Source of the DNA: Hafnia alvei
GTDB lineage: Bacteria; Pseudomonadota; Gammaproteobacteria; Enterobacterales; Enterobacteriaceae
Length of the DNA stretch: 64,000 bases
NCBI RefSeq assembly: GCF_034424155.1
Contig: NZ_CP139993.1
Span: 92,210-156,209 of the forward strand
Direction: 5' to 3'
Below are positions 8,749-19,458 of this stretch, piece after piece (the first letter of the stretch is position 1; every line of letters begins with the position of its first letter). Below the pieces are notes generated by a model. That model was not told where the DNA came from. It saw only the letters and a program-made list of their open reading frames with translations, and ran no database searches. A program made the translations under genes and the position numbers.

Positions 8749-9491
8749 ATGAGCGATGAACCGGGAAGAGGTAAATTTGTCGATCAGGCGGCAGAAGCCA
8801 GGCCTTCTGTCTGGCGCAGAACAGCTGGCTGGATACGTGAGGAGATTCTCCATTCTCTGGGACGGCCCGCCCGCCTGGAGGGTGCGATTGCTCCCGGGCA
8901 GCTAATTCCCTGTCCGATCATCGCCCCTGTCGACACGTTCTGGACACGGTCGGTGGTCTACTGGCAGGACTGGATGTCTTTTTCTCTGTCATCATTCCCG
9001 TCCCTGGACGATCGACTACCGCAAACCGGGCTACCAGCGCCGGCTCGAAAGCCATTCACTTGCTGTTCCTGAGGTTCAGCAACTGATTAGAAAAGAAAAT
9101 ATCCCTCATTTTTCATGCGATATCACAGATATTCGGGGGATTTCGGCCTCGAAATCTATGGATCATGATATCCGGGACATCGATGAGTTTCCTGTACTGA
9201 GATGCCGTGAGCTGGCTGAACCTGTGACTGAAGAGCACCTGCGAAAAAATATGCGTCACTGGGAATTACGGCTCGACCGGATGCTGTTTGCTGAATATCC
9301 GTGGGCAGAGCGGAGACTCTACTATATCGCTTTCCGGTTCTGTCAGTCAGGCTGGCCTGAGCTGGATCGGGGAGGTTCATTCCGCCGTCACTGACGCGGT
9401 TATGACGGCACAGGTGGTAAACAATATTGCCGGATACTGGCATGAGCTCCAGTGTGAAATAAATGATGACGCAGGGAGTGAGCCAGCATAA
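8749..9491 (+). pseudogene. Frameshifted plasmid gene of unknown function
   Basis: Three overlapping frames appear to make one decayed gene: MSDEPGRGKFVDQAAEARPS to about 9000 in the first frame, then VPEVQQLIRKENIPHFSCDI to about 9340 in the second, then SWIGEVHSAVTDAVMTAQVV to the stop at 9491 in the third. At least two indels are needed to join them. No known domain recognised. It precedes, and slightly overlaps, the next plus-strand gene, as in an operon with the gene at 9463 and DUF2913. Confidence 0.55.
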
Positions 9492-9939
9492 CGCTGCTCT
9501 CTGGCTGGTCAGACAGCTGCAGGTATTAATTCAGGAGTCTGGAATGGAAAATATGATGAAAACTATGCGTGAGCATTTCTCTGCGCGAAAAGTGGTGATC
9601 GAACAGTCTCTGGATATGTTTGGTATCAAACGAAATGAGGACGGGACGTTACTCTTCCCCCGTCACTCCGATAAACGTTTTCCCGTTGCACGTATCCGTA
9701 AGCGACTGGCGGCTTATGGCTGGCGAGGAGAACGCCTGAATAAGGAAGTGGCGCGCATCGTCGCGGGCCCTGATATCCTCCCTGACAGGAGGGAATACAG
9801 CATTATTTTCCCTTACGGATGGGAGAAGAAGCAGCTGACGCGTGAGATGCGGAGGATGTTTCCCCGCAAGACTGGCCGACGTGTGCTGATTATGCTCGAT
9901 GAATTACATCAGTTTATTGACTCACGGGAGAAGCAGTGA
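9463..9939 (+). CDS. Conserved plasmid protein of unknown function
   Basis: A 158-residue protein I do not recognise. It is basic, with no signal peptide or membrane segment. Visible features are an amphipathic N-terminal region (NAALWLVRQLQVLIQESGME), a basic middle (RHSDKRFPVARIRKRLAAYG) and a C-terminal MRRMFPRKTGRRVLIMLDEL. Alternative starts are the ATG at 9466, GTG at 9478 and ATG at 9544; none has a strong ribosome site. Its end overlaps the GTG start of the DUF2913 gene by four bases, so the two are probably co-translated. Confidence 0.5.
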   Translation: MMTQGVSQHNAALWLVRQLQVLIQESGMENMMKTMREHFSARKVVIEQSLDMFGIKRNEDGTLLFPRHSDKRFPVARIRKRLAAYGWRGERLNKEVARIVAGPDILPDRREYSIIFPYGWEKKQLTREMRRMFPRKTGRRVLIMLDELHQFIDSREKQ

Positions 9940-10547
9940 CGCTGACAGAAAAATCAGGCCATCTGGCATGGTGCGCCCTGGTGGCGCTTGCGCTGGCCAG
10001 ACAGAACGGCGATGTGCTGTCACCGGCTCAGGAAAATCTCTTTCTCACCCGATGGCTGGCGACCGCGCTGAAGCAACGGCGTTTTTCGCGTGATGTTGCC
10101 CCCGATATCGAGTGGCTTCTGAAACAGGGACGTCAGCTGGGCGTCAGCGCGAAGCTGGTCAGCAAGCTGAATTACCTCTGGCGTTCCTGCACCGGCGAGT
10201 TGACTGAACAGAACGATCTGTTCCGGCTGACCTATGCGCTGGAAACAGCCAAAGATATGCACTGGAACTACCGTCTGCTGAGCGATCGGGAATGGTCCGG
10301 CCGGAATGCTGTGGCGTTCAGTGCAGGCGTGAACGGCATTTATCTCTCACGGGCCAACCTCGATGTTGCTTTTGACGACAGCGGCCGACAGATAAATCCG
10401 CTGACAGCGCGTCTGACTGGGAACGTAGCGGGGGTGATGAAGCTGTTTAATCGCTGTGGCTGGCAGGCAGAGCCTGAGTCTGGTGCCTCCCTGCCCCACC
10501 AGTATTCGCTGATGGCCGGACAGGGAGTGCCAGGAAAGGGTGATTAG
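9936..10547 (+). CDS. DUF2913 family protein (copy 2)
   Basis: A 203-residue DUF2913 protein (GTG start; MTLTEKSGHLAWCALVALAL). It is a clear paralogue of the copies at 4303 and 40901 but more diverged and more GC-rich (for example KLVSKLNYLWRSCTGELTEQ and SASGVNGIYLS-type replacements in the middle). Its start overlaps the gene before it, and its 3' end overlaps the convergent Rpn nuclease gene by four bases. The function is unknown; the repeated pairing with an Rpn gene suggests a conserved plasmid module. Confidence 0.75.
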   Translation: MTLTEKSGHLAWCALVALALARQNGDVLSPAQENLFLTRWLATALKQRRFSRDVAPDIEWLLKQGRQLGVSAKLVSKLNYLWRSCTGELTEQNDLFRLTYALETAKDMHWNYRLLSDREWSGRNAVAFSAGVNGIYLSRANLDVAFDDSGRQINPLTARLTGNVAGVMKLFNRCGWQAEPESGASLPHQYSLMAGQGVPGKGD

Positions 10548-11473
10548 TGGCGGATCTGCGCTAGGTCGTCTTCGGTCAGACCGGTCATTTTCATGACGGT
10601 ATTGCGGTCAATGCCGTTCTGCAGCATGGTACGGGCTATTTTCAGAGTCGCTTCGCGCTCACCTTCTGAACGACCTTCCTGTCTTCCAAGCTGGATACCT
10701 TTCTCAATACCCTTTTGTTCGAGTTGTTGTGCGATGGTCATAAGTGCGTCTCCGTGTTGCGGCACACGCTGTGCCAGTTCGCGTACAAAGGCTTCGGCGT
10801 CGGATGTTTCGCCTGCCTGCACTATATAGTGTACCAGCGATATCACCTGCGATGAAGACAAGTATCCCGTCAGCAAGATGGGCGCCAGCCGGTCAACCAG
10901 TTCTGCCAGGTCTCGCTGGTGAATATGCTTTTGCAGTAAAGTCAGGGCGGCCATGCTGCGATGGCCAGCGATTTCATCATCCGGAATGACCGTAACGTCT
11001 ACCAGCGGGAAAGCGCTGCTGTAGAGTTTGCCAGCCAGCCCGGGATCGTCAAACTCATCCAGCCACCGGGTGGAGTACGGATACGGGCTGCGTTTACCCG
11101 TATAGAACAGCACCGGTATCACCAGTGGCAGTTTTTTATGCCCTGCCTCCAGGTGGCGCTGCATGGCAGCCACCGCATAGCGTATGAGGCGGAAAGCCAT
11201 ATGTTTGTCGGGCGTTGACTGGTGTTCGACAAGCACATGAATATAGCCGTCGCCGGCTGTGGTTTTCAGGCTATAGAGAACGTCGCTGAAATACTGGCGG
11301 AGATCATCCTCAACGAACGAGCCTGATTCCAGTTTCAGCGTGCTGAGATCGCAGACTGCGCGCAGCTCTGCGGGCAGATGGATTTCCATGAAATCACGGG
11401 CCACATCCGGCTGTGTCAGAAACTGTCGGAACGTCGCATCGTGAGGTGTTGGCGTCATGTTTTTTTTCTTCAT
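10544..11473 (-). CDS. Rpn family recombination-promoting nuclease / putative transposase
   Basis: About 309 residues from the ATG at 11473 (MKKKNMTPTPHDATFRQFLT). The family (PF04754, PD-(D/E)XK fold) includes E. coli RpnA-E, DNA endonucleases that raise RecA-independent recombination. Seen: FSDVLYSLK with the first acidic residue, then YIHVLVEHQST, the E-x-Q active-site strand, and MAFRLIRYAVAAMQRHLE. The tail has the typical repetitive QKGIEKGIQLGRQEGRSEGE and an EDDLAQIRH end. A longer frame to 11581 lacks support. A degraded copy lies at 4211. Confidence 0.88.
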   Translation of the reverse strand: MKKKNMTPTPHDATFRQFLTQPDVARDFMEIHLPAELRAVCDLSTLKLESGSFVEDDLRQYFSDVLYSLKTTAGDGYIHVLVEHQSTPDKHMAFRLIRYAVAAMQRHLEAGHKKLPLVIPVLFYTGKRSPYPYSTRWLDEFDDPGLAGKLYSSAFPLVDVTVIPDDEIAGHRSMAALTLLQKHIHQRDLAELVDRLAPILLTGYLSSSQVISLVHYIVQAGETSDAEAFVRELAQRVPQHGDALMTIAQQLEQKGIEKGIQLGRQEGRSEGEREATLKIARTMLQNGIDRNTVMKMTGLTEDDLAQIRH

Positions 11474-11623
11474 CTGTCTCTGTCCTGAGCCTGCAAAATA
11501 ACCGACATATCTTATCACGTCCCCCTGCGTTGGTTTACAAGGAGGTAGCCTTGGTAATTTCTCAGACATGTAGGACAGCACAATAAAATACAGTCACCAT
11601 GATAGTTGACGATAAATAAGTGA

Positions 11624-11651
11624 ATAAAAAAACGCTCCCGGACGGGAGCGT
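11624..11651 (-). terminator. Rho-independent terminator after pcoE
   Basis: Stem ACGCTCCCG/CGGGAGCGT with a 2-base loop; on the minus strand it is followed by a run of seven T. It lies about 50 bases past the pcoE stop. Confidence 0.85.
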
Positions 11652-11701
11652 AAGCCAGTGAAATCGGCGTCAAAAGAGGGTCTAACAAGTGGGGCTGCGG
11701 G

Positions 11702-12136
11702 TTAATTCTGAGTGGCCTGGCTGCGATGCTTTTCAGCCTGCTGCTGATGAATCACTGAAGACTGACCATTATTCGCCTTCTCGTGCACAACTGCGGCTTT
11801 TTCATGCTCGTTCATTTCAGAAAATGACTTTGCGGTTTCGTTGGTGGCTCCTGATTTGCCATTCATCATTTTTTTATGCATTTCCGCCATGTCCTGGTGG
11901 GCAGAAGCGTTGCCGTTTTGCATCATTTCATGGGACATTGCAGCCTGATCGTGTCCGCTCATATCCATCATTGTCATACTGTCTCCCTGAACAGCGCTTT
12001 TTTCAGAGGTTGACTGCATCTGATGGGCGGGTGCCTGGGCATTATTTACCTGGTCATGCATGTTCATTGTCTCTGCAGCCATGGCGGATGAAGCGACAGC
12101 CATAATGGCAACAAATGATACAAGGATCTTTTTCAT
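11702..12136 (-). CDS. pcoE: Periplasmic copper-binding protein PcoE
   Basis: A 144-residue secreted, Met/His-rich protein. The signal peptide is MKKILVSFVAIMAVASSAMA; the mature part has two related blocks (HDQAAMSHEMMQNGNASAHQ and SEMNEHEKAAVVHEKANNGQ) that resemble SilE. PcoE is thought to bind copper in the periplasm before the rest of the system is made. Start at 12136 follows GGAGACCC; a frame extending to 12169 is not needed. It has its own promoter region with a PcoR/CusR-like box at 12312. It is the second pcoE, since a frameshifted one lies at 18788. Confidence 0.95.
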   Translation of the reverse strand: MKKILVSFVAIMAVASSAMAAETMNMHDQVNNAQAPAHQMQSTSEKSAVQGDSMTMMDMSGHDQAAMSHEMMQNGNASAHQDMAEMHKKMMNGKSGATNETAKSFSEMNEHEKAAVVHEKANNGQSSVIHQQQAEKHRSQATQN

Positions 12137-12311
12137 GGTTGGGTCTCCGGTGTTTTCATACCCAAACAATCAACGGCTTATAACAGAGAAAGCATTTGAT
12201 CTCAGGGCGGGTTATTCATCACTCCAGGAACCAGGCGATTGCGTTATCACTCTGCTCCTGATTTATGAATGATTATAAAAAACCGCCTCTGTTTATCGCG
12301 TGACTGAATGA

Positions 12312-12325
12312 TGACAATTTTGTCA
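12312..12325. promoter_or_regulatory. PcoR/CusR-type copper box of pcoE
   Basis: Inverted repeat TGACAA-N2-TTGTCA between pcoS and pcoE. The same arms occur in the boxes before silC/silR. Known biology: pcoE is transcribed from its own copper-inducible promoter that can also respond to chromosomal CusR. Confidence 0.8.
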
Positions 12326-12353
12326 CCTTCCATGTTTCTCCTGAATAACGGGA

Positions 12354-13754
12354 TTAATCCCTTAATAAACGCACTTTGAACACAATTTCCCGCCCCCGCT
12401 GTACTGCTGACAATTCGCCACCGTGAGCGAGAATGATTGACCTCGTTATTGATAATCCCAGCCCCGCGCCTTCGGTGTTGTGAACCCGTGATGAGTCTGC
12501 GCGATAGAACCGGTCAAACAAACGTTCAAGATTGGCGGGAACTGAGCCAGACATCGCATTCGTAATCATCACGTTTACAAAGTCACTGTCACGCTCAAGG
12601 CGTATAGCAGTACAGGTCTTATCGGGAGAATACTTGATTGCATTGGAAAGCAGGTTGCTGAAAGCACGTCGCAGCATATCGCTGTCTCCGGCAACAACGC
12701 CCTCTCCTTCAACCGTGATTGTCTTTCCTGACTCGTCTGCCAGAGGCTCGAACAGCTCACGTAATTCATTCAGTTCGGCGGCCAGATCCACATCATGTTT
12801 ATCCAGTTGCAGCAGACCATGCTCTGAACGTGCCAGAAAAAGCATGTCACTGGTCATTCGTGACAATCTTTTCAGTTCTTCCAGGTTCGCGAATAAAATT
12901 TCACGGTAATGCGAAACATCCCTTTCCTTTGCCAGTGCAAACTGCGTCTGCATCATCAGATTACTGACCGGGGTACGCAACTCATGTGCGATATCAGAAG
13001 AGAAATCTGACAGTTTCCGGAATGACCCCTCCAGGCGATCGAACATATTATTGAACTCCTGCATGGTCTCAGATATTTCCGGCGGAGCCAGATCGGGATT
13101 AAGACGCTGATCCAGGCTGTGTACGGTCATGGAGGAAGCCAGACTGGTCATTTCCCGTAGCGGTTTCAGACCAATACGTGTGGTCAGCCAGCCCAGAAAA
13201 ATAGAAATAAAGACCAGACCGATATTGAACCAGAACAGCCAGGTACTGAGCTTATCCATAAACAGGGTGTGATACCCGGTATCCGTGGCAACCGTAATGA
13301 TGAAATGTTTGCTTCGACCCTGTTCCGGAACCACAGCAACCCGCCGCGAGATACTGCGATACACGGTATTATTTTCTTCAGTCTGGATCATATAGTCGAG
13401 AACATCACCCGACTTATTCAGCAGGATCGCAGGGACAACAGAGTTTTTAGCATACAGCTCCACGATTTTTTCATTTTCCATATTTTTTATAGAAATGAAT
13501 AAACCATTGTGCCCCACCATCGCATCATTTATTTTTTCAGTTAATGATTTTATATCCGTCTTGTTCTGGAACGTTTCTGTCTTAAGAAACTCTTCGGTGA
13601 GCTGAAGTTTACCTGTCAGAAAATCGCGGTCCTGATTATCGAAATAGCCATTAAGGGTGCTAATCAGGATAAAACTTGATAACCACCATACCGTAAGCAT
13701 CACCGCAGAAAAAATCAGGCTCAGGCGTGTGGTCAGGGAAATTTTGAACCTCAC
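12354..13754 (-). CDS. pcoS: Copper-sensing histidine kinase PcoS
   Basis: A 466-residue inner-membrane kinase. Membrane segments near residues 10-32 and 160-185 enclose a periplasmic sensor domain. Then HAMP, the phosphoacceptor His in [20 protein letters not shown], an N box ([13 protein letters not shown]) and G boxes ([12 protein letters not shown]). It phosphorylates PcoR when periplasmic copper rises. Its start overlaps the pcoR stop (4 bases), so the pair is translationally coupled. Length equals the known PcoS. Confidence 0.96.
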   Translation of the reverse strand: MRFKISLTTRLSLIFSAVMLTVWWLSSFILISTLNGYFDNQDRDFLTGKLQLTEEFLKTETFQNKTDIKSLTEKINDAMVGHNGLFISIKNMENEKIVELYAKNSVVPAILLNKSGDVLDYMIQTEENNTVYRSISRRVAVVPEQGRSKHFIITVATDTGYHTLFMDKLSTWLFWFNIGLVFISIFLGWLTTRIGLKPLREMTSLASSMTVHSLDQRLNPDLAPPEISETMQEFNNMFDRLEGSFRKLSDFSSDIAHELRTPVSNLMMQTQFALAKERDVSHYREILFANLEELKRLSRMTSDMLFLARSEHGLLQLDKHDVDLAAELNELRELFEPLADESGKTITVEGEGVVAGDSDMLRRAFSNLLSNAIKYSPDKTCTAIRLERDSDFVNVMITNAMSGSVPANLERLFDRFYRADSSRVHNTEGAGLGLSITRSIILAHGGELSAVQRGREIVFKVRLLRD

Positions 13755-14431
13755 TCTTCTCTGATCTCCAGGACATATCCGGCACCGCGAACGGTATGGA
13801 TCAGTTTTGGCTCAAAGTCATCATCAATTTTACTTCTCAGACGTCTCACGGCGACATCAATCACATTCGTATCACTGTCAAAATTCATGTTCCAGACCAG
13901 GGACGAGATAAGACTCCTGGGTAACACTTCTCCGGTGCGTTGCAGCAGCAACTCAAGCAGAACGTATTCTTTACCGGTGAGATGGATCTTCTTCCCCGAA
14001 CGGATCACGGTCCGGCGCACCATATCAACGGTCATATCGGCGATGGTGCAGACTGTTGCGGCCTGCGAGCGTGCCCGGCGCAGTAGGGTTCTTACACGTG
14101 CAACCAGCTCCGTAAAATCAAAGGGCTTAATCAGGTAGTCATCTGCGCCAAGCTCCAGTCCTTTCACTTTGTCCCGCACGTTGTCCTTTGCGGTTAAAAA
14201 CAGGACCGGTTCTTCGTGCCCGGACTCCCTCAGTGCGCTGATGATTTGCCACCCGTCGAGGAAAGGCAGCATCACGTCCAGTATTATCAAATCATACTGT
14301 CCCTTCGACGCGGCCCCGAGACCATCGCGGCCATTATTAAAGAGATCGGCCTGATAGCCTTCCTCAACCAGTCCCTGCTGCAGGTAACGACCTGTTTTTT
14401 GTTCGTCTTCAACGATTAAAATACGCTGCAT
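13751..14431 (-). CDS. pcoR: Copper response regulator PcoR
   Basis: A 226-residue OmpR-type regulator. Receiver domain with the phospho-Asp in [15 protein letters not shown] and the conserved Lys in [12 protein letters not shown]-terminal winged helix with [15 protein letters not shown] and [18 protein letters not shown]. Activates pcoA and pcoE promoters. I chose the ATG at 14431 ([14 protein letters not shown]); a TTG two codons upstream is less likely. It overlaps pcoS. Confidence 0.96.
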   Translation of the reverse strand: MQRILIVEDEQKTGRYLQQGLVEEGYQADLFNNGRDGLGAASKGQYDLIILDVMLPFLDGWQIISALRESGHEEPVLFLTAKDNVRDKVKGLELGADDYLIKPFDFTELVARVRTLLRRARSQAATVCTIADMTVDMVRRTVIRSGKKIHLTGKEYVLLELLLQRTGEVLPRSLISSLVWNMNFDSDTNVIDVAVRRLRSKIDDDFEPKLIHTVRGAGYVLEIREE

Positions 14432-14485
14432 GGTCAACTCGCTGATATGAAAGTAAAAATCTCACGCATGAGCTTTGGCTGTCCC

Positions 14486-15415
14486 CTAGCTGACCTGAGA
14501 CGGAGCAAGCATTCCGAGCCACGCTACGGCGCCCAGAATGATAATCGCAACAACGAATTCTGTCAGGATGCTGTTTCGCATCAGGGCAACGCTGCGATCA
14601 TAATTCCCTTCCCTGACCATAACTTCAAGCCGGGGACCCAGGTGAAACCGGTTTGCTGCAGCCAGAAGAAGCATCAGAACAAACAGAGCCGTCTTGGCAA
14701 GCAATATCCTCCCCCAGGAACTGTTGAATAAGGGAGTTAAGTTACCCTCAGCAATATACAGATAGTTGACCAGCGCACTCAGGATCAGGGCTACAACAAT
14801 CACCGTTCCTGCCGTGGCAAATTTTGCCAGGGAGTCAGATATCACAATGACGCTCTGTGCATTATGCTCGTTTCTGCGCATCAGCAGGATAGCAAATGCA
14901 ACCAGAGCACCTGTCCAGGCACCTGCAGCGCCGAGATGGGTCAGATCGCTCAGTAAATGGAGATAGTAATGCAGACCGTCATGCATAACGGCGTGTCCTC
15001 CCCAGGCAAGTGTAGCCAGCGCCACGCCCCCACTCATCGTCATCAGCAGGCAGGACAATACTCTCTTATTAGTGTAAAGGAACAAAGCACCGAGTGTGGT
15101 AAACAGGGCACAGAGCCTGACAATCCAGCTAATACCCACATCAGTTTCTTCTATCACCATCTCGATAACATGGATGGATAATTCTCTGAGGTCAGTTACT
15201 CCACTCATGGCATTAGATACCAGGAGCATATTAATGCCAGTAAGAATGATGCCTGTAACAACAGCAAAGGTTATAAACGACCTGAAATTAGTCAGGTTAT
15301 AGGTTTCATATCTGACACCGCTTATTCCATATATCTGAAAAAATGGCAATCCAAATATTACCATCAAATCCAGATAAAGAAGAAAACGAATAACAATCAT
15401 AATCAGGTCGTTCAT
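14486..15415 (-). CDS. pcoD: Copper resistance inner-membrane protein PcoD
   Basis: A 309-residue CopD-family protein with about eight hydrophobic segments. Its His-containing core segments include [18 protein letters not shown] and [19 protein letters not shown]. CopC/CopD-type pairs are proposed to move copper across the inner membrane, which may supply PcoA before Tat export. It lies 4 bases after pcoC and before pcoR in the operon order ABCDRS. Confidence 0.95.
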   Translation of the reverse strand: MNDLIMIVIRFLLYLDLMVIFGLPFFQIYGISGVRYETYNLTNFRSFITFAVVTGIILTGINMLLVSNAMSGVTDLRELSIHVIEMVIEETDVGISWIVRLCALFTTLGALFLYTNKRVLSCLLMTMSGGVALATLAWGGHAVMHDGLHYYLHLLSDLTHLGAAGAWTGALVAFAILLMRRNEHNAQSVIVISDSLAKFATAGTVIVVALILSALVNYLYIAEGNLTPLFNSSWGRILLAKTALFVLMLLLAAANRFHLGPRLEVMVREGNYDRSVALMRNSILTEFVVAIIILGAVAWLGMLAPSQVS

Positions 15416-15419
15416 AATA

Positions 15420-15800
15420 TTACTTCACTGTAAAGGTGTAATTACCGGTAATAGGGTGCGTATCTGAAGAAACCGCGCGCCAGTCAACACGATAAGTGCC
15501 AGCGGGTAAAGGCTCTCGCGGAATAATGACCATCGATTTAGGGTCAGCGCCTGGCGCCACTTTTGCCGCGACCGGCATCGGAGAATGTGATGACATGCCT
15601 TTCATACCCGTCATCGTTAATTTTGCACCTGAGAATTTCACGGTCAGATTTTCCGAGAAATTAAGCTGAATCTTTTCCGGGGCCGCTACGGCTGAATCAG
15701 CCTGTGGCACAGAGCTTTTTAATTCCGGATGGGCCATAGCAGAGAAAGCAACGCCCATAACGAGGCCGCCTGTAAGAATGGCTTTATTTAAAATCGACAT
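15420..15800 (-). CDS. pcoC: Periplasmic copper-binding protein PcoC
   Basis: A 126-residue CopC-family protein. Signal peptide to about residue 23, with the mature protein starting HPELKSS, so the N-terminal His for Cu(II) is present. The Cu(I) Met-rich loop is visible as [14 protein letters not shown], and the C-terminal [13 protein letters not shown] supplies the other Cu(II) His. It is thought to deliver copper to PcoA or PcoD. Length matches known PcoC. Confidence 0.95.
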   Translation of the reverse strand: MSILNKAILTGGLVMGVAFSAMAHPELKSSVPQADSAVAAPEKIQLNFSENLTVKFSGAKLTMTGMKGMSSHSPMPVAAKVAPGADPKSMVIIPREPLPAGTYRVDWRAVSSDTHPITGNYTFTVK

Positions 15801-15839
15801 TTTATTTACCTGTTTAGTTGAGTGTTTTATATCAGTGCG

Positions 15840-16730
15840 TTAAAACCAGATTCTGGCTCCCGCCAGGAATACTACCTGATGGTCTTTCTCACCTTCTCTT
15901 TTCGCCATATCGGATGTTTTCCCGTAAAGTTGATTCCAGGAAACGCCTATATAGGGTGCAAACTCACGGCGTATTTCATAGCGCAGCCGGAGCCCCAGCT
16001 CTGTGTCAGTCAGTCCCCTGCCGCGACCCCGCGATTCATCATCCTGACTGTAGAAATTCACCTCATAGGATGGCTGGAGTATGAGCCGGTTAGTCAGTAA
16101 AACGTCGTATTCTCCTCCCAGACGAAGGGCTGCTTTTCCGCCATTACTGACAAAACCCGTAATTTCAGACTCAAAATTATAGAGTGCCAGCCCCTGAAAA
16201 CCGACAGCAGCCCAGGTCCGGGCAGAAGCAGGTCTGAAATCCTGCCTGACACCCGCAACCAAATCCCACCATGGGCCAACCGCATGTCCCCAGAGTAACT
16301 GCGCTTCAGCCGCCTCCGTTTCCCCATTGCTTCGTTCACCTTCACTCTTTAGCCAAATCCGATCTGTGTCGCCTCCAATCCAGCTGTTAACACTCCAGCT
16401 GAAATTGTTGGTGTTATCCGACCGTTGCCATTCCAGTTGATCCAGCAGAACCAGATAATTAATCGCACTGTCGTGAATCGCATGCCCCTGTAAATTGCCG
16501 AATGCAGCCTTCCGGTCGGCATCGGTAACAGGCGGAATTGGCGTTCTGCTCTCAGTTACAATGGGCTCCATTGACGTCATCTCAGTGAAATTCTCATCTG
16601 CTGGCATCTGCATGGCAGACATGTCGTGCCCGGCGTGGGGATCTGCAGAGACGGAGCCCGCCGCAATAGAAAGCTGTGAGGTAAACAAACCGGCGACCAG
16701 AACAGGTATGGCCTTAAAACTTCTCTTCAT
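15840..16730 (-). CDS. pcoB: Copper resistance outer-membrane protein PcoB
   Basis: A 296-residue CopB-type outer-membrane beta-barrel. Signal peptide [20 protein letters not shown]; a short Met/His segment follows ([20 protein letters not shown]); the rest has alternating beta-strand pattern with C-terminal Phe (LAGARIWF), typical of outer-membrane insertion. Start chosen at 16730 because GGAGGA lies 9 bases upstream; ATGs at 16739/16736 overlap the pcoA stop. It works with PcoA. Confidence 0.94.
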   Translation of the reverse strand: MKRSFKAIPVLVAGLFTSQLSIAAGSVSADPHAGHDMSAMQMPADENFTEMTSMEPIVTESRTPIPPVTDADRKAAFGNLQGHAIHDSAINYLVLLDQLEWQRSDNTNNFSWSVNSWIGGDTDRIWLKSEGERSNGETEAAEAQLLWGHAVGPWWDLVAGVRQDFRPASARTWAAVGFQGLALYNFESEITGFVSNGGKAALRLGGEYDVLLTNRLILQPSYEVNFYSQDDESRGRGRGLTDTELGLRLRYEIRREFAPYIGVSWNQLYGKTSDMAKREGEKDHQVVFLAGARIWF

Positions 16731-16735
16731 TCGCA

Positions 16736-18553
16736 TCATTCCTCCACCCGGACTTCACGAAACATTCCCATTTCCATGTGATAGAGCAAATGGCAGTGAT
16801 ACGCCCAGCGGCCAAGCGCATCTGCTGTCACTCTGTAACTGCGTTTTGTACCAGGGGGAACATCTATTGTGTGTTTACGAACCATGAAATTACCGTTTTC
16901 ATCTTCCAGATCGCTCCACATGCCATGCAGGTGAATGGGGTGAGTCATCATGGTATCGTTGACCAGCGTGATCCTGAGTCGCTCACCGTATTTCAGCAGC
17001 ACCGGTGCGGCATCTGAAAACTTGATTCCGTTAAATGACCAGGCAAACTTTTCCATGTGGCCGGTTAAATGCAGTTCTATGGTGCGGCCAGGTTCACGTC
17101 CGTCAGGATCCTCAAAGCGGCTTTTCAAATCCGCGTACGTGAGAACCTTTCTTCCGTTATTTCGAAGACCAATACCCGGATCGTTTAATTTCGGGGAGAC
17201 GCTCATCGCCTGCATATCAACCAGTGGGTTATCCGTTTCTGACGCAGGATGACTTTGCATACCCGGCATTCCGGCCATCTGAGAATGATCCATACCGGCC
17301 ATGCTGCTGTGATCCATGGGCGCGGAGGACGTCCCGCTATCGGCAAGGTCAGCACCGTCCATAGACATCATCTCTCCACTGTTATCCATGCCTCCCATCT
17401 GGCTGTGGTCCATTCCTGCCATATCATGTCCCATTCCTCCCATACCCATATCTTCCATGGTCAACAGAGGACGGGGATCGAGGGCGGGAACGACAGCACT
17501 TAACCCCTCTCTCGTGGCCAGTGTCCCGCGAGCGTAACCGGTCCTGTCCATAGATTGTGCGAAGATGGTATAGGCCTCACCCTGCGGCTCCACAATGACA
17601 TCATAGGTTTCGGCAACGGCAATCCTGAATTCGTCAACGGTAACCGGGTTTACATACTGGCCATCTGCAGCCACGACCGTCATTTTCAGCCCGGGGATGC
17701 GGATATCGAAATAGGTCATTGCCGAGCCGTTGATAAACCGTAAGCGTATCTTTTCACCGGGACGGAACAGTCCGGTCCAGTTTTTCAGCGGGGCCTGCCC
17801 GTTCATGAGATAGGTGTAGGTGTAGCCACTGACATCCGCGAGGTCAGTCGGATTCATTTTCATTTCAGCCCACATTTTCCGGTCGGCAATGGTGGCTGAC
17901 AGCCCCCTGGTATTCACGTCGCGGAAAAAAGAGCCAACGGTTGGTTTATTAAAATTGTAGTAATCCGACTGTTTTTTTAATTTTTTCAGCAGGCTGTGAG
18001 GATTTTCATCGGTCCAGTCAGACAACATGACCACGTGCTCACGATCGTAAGCAAACGGCTCAGGCTCCCTGGCATCAATGATAATGGCACCGTATACCCC
18101 CTCCTGTTCCTGCAGACCGGAATGGCTGTGGTACCAGTAAGTCCCGTTCTGCTTAACCTTAAAGGTGTAAACGTAGGTATCATCAGGTTCGATACCCATA
18201 AAACTCAGCCCCGGAACACCATCCATATTGGCCGGAAGAATAATGCCGTGCCAGTGAATGGACGTCTGTTCATTAAGACGGTTTTTGACCTTCAGGGTAA
18301 TGGTGTCACCTTCTTTCCAGCGAAGAACGGGCCCCGGCAGGCCTCCATTGATTGTTTTGGCCTGACGCTCACTGCCCGTAATATTGACTGCCGTTTCACC
18401 AATGGTCAGGTCAAACTGAGTACCCTGCAGGGATGCGGCAACTGGCAGGCTCAGACTGGAACGCGCATTGAAACTCCATACGCCAAGACTTCCGGCTACG
18501 CCAGAGAGGGTTAACCCCTTCAGGAAAGTTCGTCGAGACGTTTTCAACAGCAT
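16736..18553 (-). CDS. pcoA: Multicopper oxidase PcoA
   Basis: A 605-residue periplasmic oxidase exported by Tat ([13 protein letters not shown]). Copper ligands are in [32 protein letters not shown] and [15 protein letters not shown] Met/His-rich insertion ([19 protein letters not shown] and following repeats) binds extra copper. It oxidises Cu(I) and possibly catechol siderophores, lowering copper toxicity. I chose the ATG at 18553, which gives the normal family length; a frame to 18652 has no signal. It is the first gene of the pcoABCDRS operon. Confidence 0.97.
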   Translation of the reverse strand: MLLKTSRRTFLKGLTLSGVAGSLGVWSFNARSSLSLPVAASLQGTQFDLTIGETAVNITGSERQAKTINGGLPGPVLRWKEGDTITLKVKNRLNEQTSIHWHGIILPANMDGVPGLSFMGIEPDDTYVYTFKVKQNGTYWYHSHSGLQEQEGVYGAIIIDAREPEPFAYDREHVVMLSDWTDENPHSLLKKLKKQSDYYNFNKPTVGSFFRDVNTRGLSATIADRKMWAEMKMNPTDLADVSGYTYTYLMNGQAPLKNWTGLFRPGEKIRLRFINGSAMTYFDIRIPGLKMTVVAADGQYVNPVTVDEFRIAVAETYDVIVEPQGEAYTIFAQSMDRTGYARGTLATREGLSAVVPALDPRPLLTMEDMGMGGMGHDMAGMDHSQMGGMDNSGEMMSMDGADLADSGTSSAPMDHSSMAGMDHSQMAGMPGMQSHPASETDNPLVDMQAMSVSPKLNDPGIGLRNNGRKVLTYADLKSRFEDPDGREPGRTIELHLTGHMEKFAWSFNGIKFSDAAPVLLKYGERLRITLVNDTMMTHPIHLHGMWSDLEDENGNFMVRKHTIDVPPGTKRSYRVTADALGRWAYHCHLLYHMEMGMFREVRVEE

Positions 18554-18669
18554 GCGCGTTCCCTTATATAAAGTATGGTTACTGACAGAATTCGAGAACC
18601 GATTTAAATTAAATTTCTGGTTCATCCTCTTACAATGAAATGAAGCTAACACACCTTAAGAAACAAATT

Positions 18670-18687
18670 CATTACAATCGTGTAATG
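18670..18687. promoter_or_regulatory. PcoR-like box upstream of pcoA
   Basis: Inverted repeat CATTACA-ATCG-TGTAATG about 120 bases before the pcoA start; a related TGTATTACA half site is at 18696-18704. It is placed between pcoA (-) and the frameshifted pcoE1 (+), so it could serve both. Confidence 0.6.
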
Positions 18688-18787
18688 TACGCAACTGTAT
18701 TACATTTACGTCATCTTCCCCACAGGTTGATTATTTTTATATATGATCGTGATGACATCTTTTATGTACCTAAGAAGGTAATTACAC

Positions 18788-19236
18788 ATGAATATATTAA
18801 TTACGACCACTGCGTTTACAGCTTTATTTTGTGGGGCAGCTTTTGCTCTGCCCAGTGATATTTCCCATGAAGCACATCGATTCGTGAATAATGCCTCAGC
18901 CGTCAGTCATGTGAATTCATCGACGCATGAAAACTTGCCGGACAGGGTTAATAAAAACAACACGCCCTCATTCTCTGAAATGAATGAACATGAAAGGGCC
19001 ATTGTTGCTCATTCATTTATGAACAACAGCGCGTCCTATGCACATCAAAAAATGATTGAGGAACATAAAAAATGCTGTCCGGCAGTGATGCAAATTCAAA
19101 GACCTCATCTTCTTCTTTTAACGAACTGAATGTCGGCGAGAAAGCCGCCCTCGTGCATGAGCAGGTCAATAATGCCGGTGCGGAAGCACATCAGACGCAG
19201 GCAAGAAAGCTTCGCGGACTGTATTCATCAAGGTAA
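18788..19236 (+). pseudogene. pcoE1: Frameshifted pcoE1 (PcoE/SilE-like copper-binding protein)
   Basis: A signal peptide (MNILITTTAFTALFCGAAFA) and a SilE-like block (SEMNEHERAIVAHSFMNNSA) are in frame up to CAT followed by six A near 19063-19070. One more A would restore the frame into KMLSGSDANSKTSSSSFNEL and VGEKAALVHEQVNNAGAEAH, ending at 19236. As it stands the protein ends at 19129 with an unrelated tail. A one-base loss in a homopolymer is the simplest explanation; a sequencing error or phase variation is also possible. Confidence 0.85.
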
Positions 19237-19458
19237 CTGCAGGCGGGTTATTGCTCAGCGTCGGGTGCGCAGCAGGGTTTTACTGGCGGGTTACGTAGCA
19301 GGACATGAGCCCCATATTGCTCTGCCGTAACCTGTTTCAGTCCCGTTAATCATCACCGTCGGGCTGGTCATACAGTTCCCAGAGCTTCAGGAACAAACGG
19401 GAAACAAGGTATGTTACAAAAATGCCGAACATCAACGGTGCTCCCGATTAACTGACGG

